A stretch of DNA of 64,000 nucleotides from Corynespora cassiicola (taxonomy: Eukaryota; Ascomycota; Dothideomycetes; Pleosporales; Corynesporascaceae), in contig JAEUWY010000002.1 of NCBI GenBank assembly GCA_022059125.1, positions 496,001-560,000 of the forward strand, in the 5' to 3' direction. Position numbers and translations under genes: made by a program. The notes below the pieces were generated by a model. It saw only the letters and a program-made list of their open reading frames with translations. It searched no databases and had not been told where the DNA came from. This document shows, piece after piece, positions 12,509 to 23,049 of the stretch. The stretch's first letter is position 1. Every line of letters begins with the position of its first letter.

Positions 12509-13436
12509 TCACGAGAACAAAAACTCCTTGAGGACGGGCGATCCCGCAAACTCGGGGTTGAGCAGGATGCAGCTAAAAATAACACGCGGTCAGCGGCGTG
12601 CATGGCACAAGCCGAGTCGAAGCCTTTTTCGAGGCCACCTACTTGAGGAAGTACGAGAGCCCGACCTTGCGTCGTTCTAGAAACCTCGGGCGGAAGCGAG
12701 CTAGTGGGCAGATATCAATATCTGCTATCAGAGCGGCCCAAATGGCGCCGACGGGGGGGTGGGGTGAGGTGCATGGCCAGCTGACTTACAGATGACGGAT
12801 TTGGGTGGTAGCGGCGGCATGGAGCCGGTGGCGTGTGGGAACGTCTTGACCAGCTTGCGCCGCAGGTCTTCAAACTCGGAGTATCTGTATCACAGTGTGA
12901 GCGGTCCGAGATGGATATCAGAGCAGTTGGCCCGATGCGTGAGCTAGCCGTACCGCTTCATGATCTTCATGGGGCCACCCTGAGGCGCGCTCGTTAGTCG
13001 GATTCGAGTGCCATGGCTGGACATTTCAGATATATCAAGGGAAGGCATGGAGGCCGCTCACATCCAGCGTCTCGACGGTGCAGTTCCACACGACGTAGGC
13101 TCCAATGCCTGGCGCCGAGCCGCTCACCACAACGTAATCGTCAATGGAGACGTGCTTCGCCCACAGGGCCTTGCACTGGTCGGATCCTTCGTCGGTGTGG
13201 TCCTCGAGCAAGATGGGCGCGGCGGCGACATTGTCGCTCGACGGGCAGCGCAGGCGGGCGTCGTCGCCGCCCTCGCGGCTCTCGTGGTGCTGCCAGTAGG
13301 GCGGCACAATGCTGCTGCGCTCTGGACGGACCTGGACCTGGACCTGGGCGGCGGCGGAGGGCGAAGGTGCCAGACTTTTGGCCTCGTCACGGGACGGCGA
13401 GAGGCGGTTGACAGTCTCAGCACCCGTAGAAGCCAT
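12509..13436 (-). CDS. YPT35: PX-domain endosomal protein YPT35
   Basis: Five exons (13436-13062, 12979-12954, 12884-12790, 12700-12643, 12572-12509) give 205 aa, and one exon is only 26 nt. The N-terminal 45 residues are low-complexity, followed by PPYWQHHE and PILLEDHT blocks typical of fungal YPT35. The C-terminal half is a PX domain: VVVSGSAPGIGAYVVWNC, the phosphoinositide-binding RYSEFEDLRRKL motif, the proline loop MPPLPPKSVI, and FRPRFLERRKVGLSYFL followed by CILLNPEF. PX domains of this type bind phosphatidylinositol 3-phosphate. Yeast Ypt35 is at endosome and vacuole contact sites and recruits the lipid-transfer protein Vps13. The length and the end at LKEFLFS fit the family, and the gene looks intact. 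Confidence 0.88.
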
Positions 13437-14472
13437 CCACTAGCGGGGGGCGGGCAGCAGAGGCGGGGCGCGCGTGCAGCGGGGATGGGTGGGATCTGAC
13501 AAGCGTGGACGGCGTGCGTGCGCGGCCTTGAGGGGTCGATATGGGCGAGACGTGGGCGCGTTGGTTACAGAATGGACGGCATGCAGCATCGACGGAACGC
13601 GCTGCTGAGGGTTGGTGAAGGAGAAAAATGCCGCCATGCCGCCATGCCGCCGGCGGGCTGGCTCCCTGCCACCCTGCCTGCCACCCTGCCCGTTCTCCGC
13701 AAAAGGCGTCGGCTAGCCCGCAGGGATGCGAGTCTGCCCGCGATCTGAACCCTTGATGGTCCCACGGTCTGAATGGGCAATCCACCACCGCCATTGCCTT
13801 TCGCCGCGCAGCTCATCCCTGCCCGCGGCCCAAGCTTGTCGCCCAGCCGAGCTCCCTAGCCTCTGTTTCTGCTGTTTCTGCTGCTTCCGCCATGCCGGCC
13901 TGCAACAGAAACCCACGGTAGCCCGTCCATCAATGCCCGGAGCGCAGCGCACCCACCACACCACCGCCGCGGGACGCACGCATGAGACGAAACCGCCCGG
14001 CCCTTGGATTAGGCGGTGCTTGTCCGATGGGGGGCTAGACGGGCGGCGTGGTGGGTGCACGTCCGCGCGCAAGGGCCGTCTTTTCCCATCTCCACTAGTT
14101 GCCAGCCATCCTGGCCGCCCTTTATCAACCCTCACATGTCCGGCCTGCCCTCCTCTCTGCACGCCCACCTTCGCTTCAGGACCCCCCAGTGAGAGAAGGA
14201 GAGTGAGAGAAACGCGCCCGTCTTCTTCCTGATACACACGTCTTGCCCCCCGTCTGTCGCTGTCCGAATTCCCTCTGCATCACCGTCTCGTCTCGGTCCG
14301 GCCAAACTGTAGGAGCTCCCTCCCTTTCATTCCGTTGCATTTCCCGGTCGACTGTAGCTGCATGAGCCCGGACTTGCCCCCGCGGTTGTGTTGAGAGAGG
14401 CCTGCCACTGACGCTCTGTACAGCCGTCTCCCGTACCAGTCCAGTATCCACACCATCATCTCATCTTCTGCC
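13437..14472. promoter_or_regulatory. Divergent promoter region, YPT35 (-) and GPI-anchored protein (+)
   Basis: A 1.04-kb GC-rich stretch separates two divergent start codons. A pyrimidine-rich leader precedes the ATG at 14473. Long open frames occur on both strands here, but they lack domains and reflect the high GC content. Confidence 0.4.
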
Positions 14473-15411
14473 ATGCGCTCCGTCTTTGCCCTCGGCCTCA
14501 TGGCCTTTGCTGGCTTCGCCGCCGCCCAGGACCAGCCTCAGAACAACTACCCCTACACCATCGACCCCGACAGTGTTGCAGGGTCTGATCGACGTGAGTC
14601 ACTCAACAAGCCACACACCTGGTTGATCTAACAATAGCCAGAGGCGTGGTGTGACTCCCAGCGGGCCCAGTGCCCGCTCATCTGTCTCCAGCAGCCCGGC
14701 GTCACCTCCCAGACCACGGTGGAGAACGACTGCGATCCGGTGAGTCCCTCCCGCACCAAACTGAGCGAAAAGGAGGACGCGTGCACGGCATTGTGTTGCC
14801 CCCAGAGGCTGGGGATCCGTCAATGTGGCTGAGAGAGACACGCCGGCCGCGCCTTCCTTTTTTTTCCCTCACATACCCCACAAGAGGCGTCCACCTGGCC
14901 AAGTCCTGACTGACAAATGCCCACAGGACACGCTGGTCTACTCGTGCGTCTGCGAGAACAACGTCTCGCCCAACATTACCCAGTTCTCCCAGACCCTGCC
15001 CTACTACATCTGCACAGAGTGGGGCACCCAGTGTGTCAACAACTGCAACAACGACAACACCTGCCAGGATGCTTGCCGGTATGTTTCCTGCCTCGACCAC
15101 CGCCAATCCTAGCCTTGTTCCCCCACAAAAGAAACCACTCGATGCTAATATTAACTTGTCACAGCGCGGACCACCCTTGCGGAGCTCAGCAGCCCCTGAA
15201 GCCCAACAACACCATCGCCTCCACGGCCTCGACCGCTGCGCCTACCGCCACCGGTAGCGACGGCGCGCCTGCCACCGGTCTCCTGGGTGCCACCGGCATG
15301 CCCAGCGGCGACCAGGGTGGTGCTGCCTCGGCCATGTTCGACATTGGCGCCAGCTACAGCATGGCCATCCTCTTTGCAGGCGTCTTCGCCGGCTTCGCCA
15401 TCCTGCTGTAG
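14473..15411 (+). CDS. Secreted GPI-anchored Cys-rich protein (DUF7707-type)
   Basis: Four exons (14473-14593, 14642-14739, 14927-15078, 15165-15411) encode 205 aa. A signal peptide (residues 1-18, ending AAAQ) is followed by YTIDPDSV, then a compact Cys-rich domain with WCDSQRAQCPLICLQ, YSCVCENN, ICTEWGTQCVNNC and ADHPCGAQ. A Ser/Thr/Ala-rich spacer leads to a hydrophobic C-terminal tail (SYSMAILFAGVFAGFAILL) expected to be replaced by a GPI anchor. This is a widespread fungal cell-wall or plasma-membrane family of unknown function. The first acceptor must be the CCAG at 14638-14641, because the upstream TAG would bring in a stop. Confidence 0.82.
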
Positions 15412-17112
15412 AGAGAAAAAAAAAGGAGGCCTCTAGGTCGAACAATGTTTGCCACGGAGGCACTTGCACACCCAGCCACAGCACACACACTGCGTATCCA
15501 CCCGCACCTCGTGTCTCAAGCAAGTGCCTCCATTGGCATCCCCGTTTTTTTTTTTTTGAACTCTAGCTAGCTTTGGCTCCATTGTTCTGCGTTTTTTTTT
15601 CTGTGCTCTTGGTTTCCTGCGCCGCATTTTTCCACTCTCTTCGAGTCCACTGCATCTGCATAGCGTTTCGGCATTCCAAAAGAAAACCGCATCTCGGTCC
15701 TTACTATCATTATACCCCCGCCCTCCCAAACGGGTGTCATCGTCGGTCATTATATCTATCCACCAAAGCGGAGCATTTTTTCTCAGTAGTGGGGAATTGG
15801 CTCGGGTCCGTTCCTTCCTTTATTATTGCAAGCCATTGAGCACAAGCACGGTAGCACGGTTTTAATCTGCATGCGTTGTTGGGAATTTGACATTTCTAGT
15901 ACTCTTCTCTTCCAAAGTTTTTGACTCTGCTTGTGGGGATGGGAAAAGTTTTGGGGAGTGGGAGGAGTAGTATGAAGGAGGGAGTTGGAAAGGTAATCAA
16001 GTAGTTGAGCGGAGGATGTAATGGCAGCTGTTAAAGTGGTGTGTGGATATTTGATCCCTTACTTGTCGTCTGTGATGCTGGCTTTCCATTGCGAATGTGT
16101 GCATCTGGCACGTCGTTGTGCTACCGTGACGTTGCTACCCCGAGTACATCTCTCAGCGCCACTCAGACGCCTATCTACCGGTACATCTGCCCTGTAGTGC
16201 ACCCCACCCATGCCCTACCACTTCGCCCCCCGTTCGCCTTGCTCTTGAGCCTCACTTGCACCCGACAACAAACAAACAAACCCCTCCTCCTCCTCCCCCT
16301 CCTCCCCGCCGCCACTGACGACAGAAACCACACGCCCGCTCCAAAACAGAGTTCGCCAGAGTCCGACCGACGAACCAACGGCGCATGCGAGGCGTAGGGT
16401 AGTGTAGTGTAGTGCAGCGTGGCGTAGCGAGGCGATGTGAACCGTGGTACGCGCCCTGTCCTTTGCCCATTATCGCGCCGGCCGGCCGGTCGGTCGGTCG
16501 GTGGGGGGGAGCGAGCGTTATCTGTCTGGGGCGAAATGGTCCGAGATGAGGATGTGCAGTGCGGTGCGGTGCGGGTGTGGAGAAAAGGGGTACGGTAGGG
16601 GTATGGAGATGTAGAGTGGGGCTGCAATCGTGGGAGGGGAGCGGGAGCGGGAGGGGAGTGGGTGTGTGTTGATGTTTGTTGGTAGAGGGGAGGCAGGGAG
16701 GGTGTGTGTGTGCACGTACTAGGTAGGTAGATTGGTACTGGTACCGCACCGCACCGCACCACGCCGCCCTGCGACGAAAAAAAAAGAAAGTGCGTTTTCG
16801 ATCCGTGGGTGAGACGTAGGGGGAATAGGTGTGCGTGTTCGAGGTGCAGAATGAAGCGCAGCGGGACGAATCGACACTCTAGGGTTGCCCCTTGATAAAA
16901 AGTACCCGGAGACAGAAATAGTGCATATCCCTCTTGGACGGGAAAAAAAAAAGTCGTCGATTCGTGATTTGCTAAAAAAACAAAAGTCTAGGTTGGCCGT
17001 GTATGCATGCACTGAGCACGCCGATGTCTAGTCCTCTACTCCTCTATGCCTCTGGTACCCTCTACTCCCCCACCCCCAACCCCCCTCTCGAACATAACTT
17101 CACAAACCGTCC
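15412..17112. other. Intergenic 3' region between convergent genes, low-complexity
   Basis: The 1.7 kb between two convergent genes holds no supported gene. It contains T-runs after the stop of the GPI protein, and G/T-rich short repeats around 16,480-16,760 such as GGTC and GTGCG runs. It contains long but featureless open frames on the minus strand. Confidence 0.45.
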
Positions 17113-18768
17113 TCAATGTCTGTCCACATCCATTGCCTCGCCTCCATCCCTATCACACCACCGCACAAGACTCCTCCCCCTCCTCCCACAGCACCCAGTC
17201 TCGCAACTGGGCCTCGGAGTATCGGCCTCACTCTGCTGCCTATCCCCATCCCCCTCCCCCTCCCCAAGTCCATCCAGCAACGACAACTCCGACGAGCAAT
17301 ACCCCGCACACGCCCCCGGATACCGGTGCAGCGTCAGATCCAAAAGGTAATGCTCGTGCTCGTCCGCACCCGCATCTGCGTCGGCGATGGTGGTCGGGTA
17401 CGAGCAGCAGTGGCAAGACGAAGCGCCAGAATTGCGAAGAGAGATATGCTGATGCTGATGATGATGATGTCCCGACCTGGGTCTGGAATGGTGTGCGGCA
17501 CTGGCCGCCGCACTCGTTGGCGGAATCACTGAGGACTGGAGGGTTCCAGCGGGCACGTGCTGCGACGAAGCCGCGAGGTTCGACTGCGCTGCAAACCTCG
17601 AGATCAGCGCGTGCGACGAGGAAGCCCCCGACGCGAGAGAGAGGTTCGAGGCCGTCGTGGGGAGGAGCGGCGAGGGCGACTCGGGCCGGGTGCTGCTGCT
17701 GCCGAGTGAGGTGAACGTGGCGTGAGGGATCGAGGAGCTCTCGTCGAGGGCTGGCTCGGCATCTATGTTTGGGAGGATGCCGAGGTGCGTTAGGCTGAGG
17801 CGTGGAATGGGTAGGGGTGCGGCGTTGTTGTCAAAGGGGTTTTGGAACATGTTGACTCGGCGCGGATTCGAGGTCGAGTCAGCAGCACCACCAGCAGCAG
17901 CAGGAATAGGATCCGGGGAGATGGCTCGCTGCTTTCCTTTGGCATTCTTGGAGCGGGAGAATTTGGGTAGGTGGCTGATGGAGAAGTTGCGGATCGAGGC
18001 GGACTTGTGCACTGGGTTGGGGTTCTGGATCGGCGGTCGGTTCGGGGCATTGATGTTAGGTCCAACGTCGTCGTTCTTCGCGGGTGTAGGCCTATTGGGC
18101 GGCTCTACGGGCCAGTCGGGGAGCTCTTGCTGGCATCGCTGGTCCCAGGGACTCTTCGTTTGGATGCAACATGAACGGTCCTTGTACCTCTCGTTCATAT
18201 AAAAGTTGCTCGGTCCCGCATTCACACTATTGCCGCTTAGATTTTGGAACCGCATCATACCAAGGGAAGCCAATGGCTCCATAGACGGATCCCAAATGTA
18301 GTTGTGGGCCTCTTCCTCATCTGGTCCCTTGGAGTCTTTGCGTTGGCGACCGCTGGTGAAATACTCCTTGACTCTTGCCAATACAGAGGAGCGCCGACGA
18401 GTTTTGCTCGTGGCTCGATTTTGCTCTTCAGAGTTGGTTTCCGGCAACGGGCCTTGGTTAGGCGACTGAGCGTCGGCGGCTCCTTGAAGGGCCTCTGTCC
18501 TATCGTCGGGGGTACTATGCCCACTGCGTCTCGAAAAGAGGTCAAAGAGTGACTTCCTACGGCGCGGGGCTTTGGACGGTCGTTCTGTTAGTGGAGCACC
18601 GTAGTTATCGTATGTAACGGAGGGGGGTGTAGAATCAAATAAAGGGAAAAATGAGAACGTCCGTCGCCTCTTGAGAGGTCGAGATACTGGATTAGGCGTG
18701 CGAGGAGAACTGGGCCCATTCAGACATTGATTCATGCCAACGTGAATCGGATTTTCTGGCGGAGCCAT
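17113..18768 (-). CDS. Hypothetical Ser/Pro-rich, largely disordered protein
   Basis: A single open frame of 551 aa starts at an ATG. I do not recognise the family. It is rich in Ser, Pro, Asn and Arg, so most of it is probably disordered. Three short basic-aromatic segments stand out near the N-terminus: PLKRRRTFSFFPLF (about 32-45), RRRKSLFDLFSRR (about 70-82) and RRRSSVLARVKEYF (about 122-135). They could be amphipathic membrane- or partner-binding elements. Arg-x-x-Ser sites are frequent, so phosphorylation is plausible. The C-terminus has clustered cysteines (SCHCCSYP and CETGCCGRRG). There are no membrane segments and no signal peptide. It is divergent from COQ6. The even codon composition over 1.6 kb supports a real gene. 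Confidence 0.62.
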   Translation of the reverse strand: MAPPENPIHVGMNQCLNGPSSPRTPNPVSRPLKRRRTFSFFPLFDSTPPSVTYDNYGAPLTERPSKAPRRRKSLFDLFSRRSGHSTPDDRTEALQGAADAQSPNQGPLPETNSEEQNRATSKTRRRSSVLARVKEYFTSGRQRKDSKGPDEEEAHNYIWDPSMEPLASLGMMRFQNLSGNSVNAGPSNFYMNERYKDRSCCIQTKSPWDQRCQQELPDWPVEPPNRPTPAKNDDVGPNINAPNRPPIQNPNPVHKSASIRNFSISHLPKFSRSKNAKGKQRAISPDPIPAAAGGAADSTSNPRRVNMFQNPFDNNAAPLPIPRLSLTHLGILPNIDAEPALDESSSIPHATFTSLGSSSTRPESPSPLLPTTASNLSLASGASSSHALISRFAAQSNLAASSQHVPAGTLQSSVIPPTSAAASAAHHSRPRSGHHHHQHQHISLRNSGASSCHCCSYPTTIADADAGADEHEHYLLDLTLHRYPGACAGYCSSELSLLDGLGEGEGDGDRQQSEADTPRPSCETGCCGRRGRSLVRWCDRDGGEAMDVDRH

Positions 18769-19739
18769 TATTATGACCTATTCCAACTGAGACCTGCGCA
18801 CAAAAAGAATTAAGGGAGAGGGGTGATTAACAACAGCAGCCCAGACGTGCTCCCTCCAGTAAGCAATCAGCAGTATGTGCGTGCGGAAATAGACAAGACA
18901 GTGAATAACATAGGAAATTCAATGCTCGTCGTTTGGATTGATTGGACTACCAGAGGAAGGGGAATGAAGGCCCAGGCAAGAAGCCCGCGCGTAGGGGCAA
19001 CTAGACAGGAGGTGAGTGAGAAGGATCAGGTCTCAAAGCTGGCACCAACCAAGGTCTTATGAGGGAGTTCCAAAATGACACGGGCTTAGAGCCGCATCGC
19101 CTCCGAATACTGTGATAACTATACTCGCGCACGGTGATTGGCTGTAGGGCTTTTCACGAACTCGAGTTGTTGAACACATATTCTTGGGGCAGTTTCGTCA
19201 ATGTCCCAGCGTAGGCCGCGAAACATCAGACTAGTCGTTTTCTTATTCTAGCACGGTAGCTATGCTAGTCGGGCAACGCCTCAAGCTGTTTTCCATGGGA
19301 GTATGTAACCACAATTCCATGCATGTTAGTGGAGGACTTGAGCATCGGGGAATTGGAGTACATGAGAAAGTCCAAGCTCGCGTGCTAGCGGTGAACTTTG
19401 TGCGCCATCAGCAGCATGGCCACGGTCGTGCTTGGAGGCAGCAAACTCGAATTTGTTCTTCAGCATGGCTCGCTCTGGTTGGCGACGGACGTTGCTAGAG
19501 AGTTGACGAGCAGAGGCAGGGATTCAAGGATCGTTCCGCCATCCCCCGGCTAGTAGGTCGGGTCCAGAACCAGCCCCCGATCCAGCCAAGACTCACATGA
19601 TCGGACGAGGCGGCTTTGTCAGCTCGCAAACAGAGCAAACACTGGTCGTCCATGACACCACCACCCGGCACCGCCAGACTTGGGCTACATTCGCCAATTC
19701 GCTCTGTCCCCTCATGGGACTTCTTCCTGCCAACTTGTG
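18769..19739. promoter_or_regulatory. Divergent promoter region, hypothetical protein (-) and COQ6 (+)
   Basis: No coding signal is seen in this 971-bp stretch. It presumably carries both promoters. In-frame codons just upstream of the COQ6 ATG (from 19680) lack another ATG. Confidence 0.4.
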
Positions 19740-21287
19740 ATGTCGCCTCGACTGCCATTGGGAGCGTGTCGGGCTCTACCCTCAACAACCCCACGACTTT
19801 GCCCCCGCATACGGCTCCAGCGGAGATGGGCTTCGAGCTCCGCAGACAGTCCCGAAATTTATGATGTAGTTTGCGTTGGGGGAGGGCCTGCGGGGCTCAG
19901 TCTTCTCGCCGGTCTCAAGGCGTCGCCGGTCACCAGAGGTCTCAGGGTAGCCTTGATCGAAGGTCAGGACCTACAGAAGAATCGGCTGCAAAAAGACGCG
20001 AGTCTGAAGAGCTTCTCCAACAGATGCAGCTCTCTGACGCCGGCTTCTGTAAAGAACCTCCAAGGTATGACTGCCTACCCCAAATTCGTGACTATGTCAG
20101 GGAATGCTGACCTTGTGTGCACAGAGATCGGAGCATGGCCCCACGTAAACCGCGATCGAGTCCAACCCTACCAGGAAATGCACGCATGGGATGGAGTGAC
20201 CGATGCCCGAATCTCCTTCGAATGGGACACCGCGCGTTCTCTTCTCACTCCCCGTAGTCCGGCCCAGCCTACCACTATCGCGTACATGATCGAAAACGTA
20301 AATACGATTACGATGCTCCTCTCGCGACTCGAAGAACTTGGCGGTGTGGACATGTTTACCTCAACAAAGGTGGACTCAATAGTGCTGGGGGAGAATACCG
20401 AAGCATTGGATCTCTCTTCGTGGCCGGTGCTAACGCTGTCCAATGGGAAGACGCTGTCTGCGAGGCTACTGGTCGGCGCTGACGGAGCGAACAGTCCGGT
20501 TCGAACGTTCGCCGGAATCCCGTCCCGTGGTTTCGATTACAATCGCCATGGAGTTGTCGCAACATTGAAACTTGAAGGGCACGGATGGGGCGGCCCAGAT
20601 CACAAAATAGCCTATCAGCGTTTCCTACCTACTGGCCCACTGGCGATGCTACCTTTGCCGGGAAACATGTCCACACTCGTGTGGAGCACAACTCCTGAAC
20701 GGGCAGCAAAGCTCAAATCGCTATCTCCAAGCGACTTTGTCGCCATGGTCAACGCAGGATTCAGGCTATCCTCGACTGACTTGGAATACCTGCACACGCT
20801 GCCTGCGGGCCAGGAAGAGGAGGTGGCGTGGCGTGAGAAGCACACTCCAGTCAATGAGCGTACCATCCCTATGCGAGTGACTGACGTGCAAGAGGGAACA
20901 GTAGCATCCTTCCCGTTGCGAATGCGCCATGCAGATACGTACACGGGGGAGCGGGTAGCGCTAGTCGGCGACGCGGCACACACCATTCACCCGCTTGCAG
21001 GCCAGGGTCTCAACCAAGGCCAGGGAGATGCCGCAGCTCTAGTCCAGACAATCGCGCAGGCTGTAAAAACAGGGCAGGACATCGGATCTACACTGGCACT
21101 AGAAAGCTACAACAGCGAGCGTTATGCGGAGAACAACGCCATGCTCGGCGTGTGCGATAAGCTGCATAGGCTTTATAGTGTAGAGTCAGGGCCCATTGTA
21201 GGATTACGGAGTGTGGGTCTGCGCGCTGTGGACGCCCTTGGGCCACTGAAGGCCTTCTTCATGAACAGAGCGGCAGGCGGTGTATAA
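19740..21287 (+). CDS. COQ6: Ubiquinone biosynthesis monooxygenase COQ6, mitochondrial
   Basis: Two exons (19740-20064 and 20125-21287) encode 495 aa. The N-terminal 35 residues are Arg-rich without acidic residues and serve as a mitochondrial presequence. The FAD-binding motif DVVCVGGGPAG ends at residue 52, and the second FAD motif VALVGDAAHTIHPLAGQG begins near 386, followed by LNQGQGDAAAL. The block VQPYQEMHAWDGV is typical of COQ6. The enzyme is the FAD-dependent ring C5-hydroxylase of coenzyme Q synthesis on the matrix face of the inner membrane, within the CoQ synthome. The 60-nt intron (20065-20124) is in frame and has no stop, so an unspliced reading gains 20 foreign residues. Splicing joins VKNLQ to EIGAWPHV, matching the family. 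The upstream frame lacks an ATG, which fixes the start. Confidence 0.93.
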   Translation: MSPRLPLGACRALPSTTPRLCPRIRLQRRWASSSADSPEIYDVVCVGGGPAGLSLLAGLKASPVTRGLRVALIEGQDLQKNRLQKDASLKSFSNRCSSLTPASVKNLQGMTAYPKFVTMSGNADLVCTEIGAWPHVNRDRVQPYQEMHAWDGVTDARISFEWDTARSLLTPRSPAQPTTIAYMIENVNTITMLLSRLEELGGVDMFTSTKVDSIVLGENTEALDLSSWPVLTLSNGKTLSARLLVGADGANSPVRTFAGIPSRGFDYNRHGVVATLKLEGHGWGGPDHKIAYQRFLPTGPLAMLPLPGNMSTLVWSTTPERAAKLKSLSPSDFVAMVNAGFRLSSTDLEYLHTLPAGQEEEVAWREKHTPVNERTIPMRVTDVQEGTVASFPLRMRHADTYTGERVALVGDAAHTIHPLAGQGLNQGQGDAAALVQTIAQAVKTGQDIGSTLALESYNSERYAENNAMLGVCDKLHRLYSVESGPIVGLRSVGLRAVDALGPLKAFFMNRAAGGV

Positions 21288-21842
21288 AACAAGTTTACCC
21301 ATGTACCCATCACTGTATAATAACATATACCTTATTCCCATTAACTTCTGCCTATGACACGGCAAGATTTCGTCCGCGAAACTTTGTATTGGCAGAGCCA
21401 TGTCTGACCCCCCTCGTAGGGCTGAGCTATGCCGATCAGCTCGATTGCAGCTCGTCCCCAAATCATAGTCCATCTCCAAACTGGCATTCCTGTGCGCCCT
21501 TTTAGTCATTTTGTACGTCCCACCCGAGGCAATCTCTAGGTATCTTGTGAATTCGAGGTTGAGGCAGCAGCGATCATCCCGCATGACATCAAATGGCGAC
21601 ATCGGAAGCTTTGCGCCGAGCCTGCTGCAAGGGAGGGCTCCAGAAGCTTAGGAAGCTAACTGTGCCCCACTCTGCGGTTTGTCACTCAAGTGCCCCTCCA
21701 TGGCGGATCTTCAAAAGTGTCCACTGTTTTTGACGTTTCTTGCAGGATCTCTTAAGCTTTGACGTGGCTGCAATTTAAACGTCTCTCGTTGCCAAATTTT
21801 CTTTTTCCTCACCTTTTACCTGCACACAGAACACGATACAAC
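21288..21842. other. Intergenic: COQ6 3' flank and ChaC promoter
   Basis: The 555 bp hold no gene. The last 80 bp before the ATG at 21843 are pyrimidine-rich, as expected for a fungal core promoter and leader. Confidence 0.45.
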
Positions 21843-23049
21843 ATGACAGACCATGACAGGGAGATTGAGGAGTTTGGTCAAAACGACGACTTTTGGTTGT
21901 TCGGATACGGGTATGCGGGCTCCCGAGAGGCTCAACGCTCAGCATGCAGCACGCAGTACAACTGACTCCATGTAGGAGTTTGATATGGAAGCCACCACCA
22001 CATTACGGTACATTTACCGAACCATGCTAGCGATCTAGGGAACGCGAAGAGACTGAATCGTACTAGACCAGCGAGTTCCGGGGTATATTGAAGGCTATGT
22101 GCGGCGTTTCTGGCAGGTATGAGCTACATATAACAACGTGCAGCCGCGATACGGTATTCCTGAAGCTAAGTTTTGCATAGGCTAGGTGAGCTGCATCGGA
22201 GCATCACGAGAATCCAACCCCCGACTCACAGCCTCAAAGCGAAGATCACCGCGGCACACCCGAAGCACCCGGCAGGGTGGCAACCCTAATCGACCGCGCG
22301 CATTGGGACACGCTGAGCGACCACGTACACCTCCCTCCTCCCGCACCGTCTCAGACGGTATAAACTAAACAGCCCACCAGCACGAACCCACCGAGCGCGT
22401 CTGGGGCGCCGCCTACCACATCCCCACGGCCAAGGTCGCAGAAGTGCGCTCCTACCTCGACCTCCGCGAGATAAACGGCTACAGCATCCAATTCACGCCC
22501 TTCCACCCGGCCCCCTTCGTCACCTCGATAACCTCGCCCCCCACCTCCCCACCCGAAGTCGACCACCACACCATCCAACACCAACTCGAACAACAACAGC
22601 AGCAACGCCAGCACGAGCTGCAAAACGGCGCCCCGCCCCTCCGCCGCTCCATCACCGCATCAACCACCATCCTCGCCCAGCCCGAAAAGCAGCAACCCCC
22701 GATCAAGTGCCTCGTCTACATCGGCCTCCCCTCGAACCCGCAGTTCCTGGGCCCGCAGGACCCGCAGGGACTCGCGGCGCACATCCTAAAGAGCAAGGGC
22801 CCCAGCGGAGAGAACAAAGAGTATCTCTTCGCTCTCGAGAAGAGCTTGCTGGAGCTGAGCAAGGATAGTGGGGATGCGCATGTTAGCGATCTCGTGAGGC
22901 GGGCCAAGGAGATTGAGGCGAGAGAGAGGGGCGCGGATGCGGATTTGGTGCTGGAAGAGGATGAAGAGGAGGAGAAGGGCGCGAGGAGGGTGGGGGTGCC
23001 GTTGCATAGGGTGGGGAGTACGGAGGAGCAGGAGGAGGTGGAGAAGTGA
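21843..23049 (+). CDS. GCG1: Glutathione-specific gamma-glutamylcyclotransferase (ChaC family)
   Basis: Five exons (21843-21910, 21976-22007, 22067-22116, 22232-22324, 22381-23049) encode 303 aa. The substrate-binding signature FGYGSLIW is at residues 20-27, followed by GYIEGYVRRFWQ and DHRGTPEAPGRVATLI. The catalytic Glu is probably Glu111 in YLDLREINGY. The enzyme splits cytosolic glutathione into 5-oxoproline and Cys-Gly. Compared with yeast and animal ChaC proteins, about 65 extra residues, rich in Gln, Pro and His, interrupt the catalytic domain after the FTPFHP block and before CLVYIGLPSNPQFLG. A further acidic tail (EEDEEEEK) ends the protein. Exons 1-4 are all under 100 nt. The fourth intron ends at 22380, because only that acceptor keeps the frame into HEPTERVWGAAYHI. 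Confidence 0.9.
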
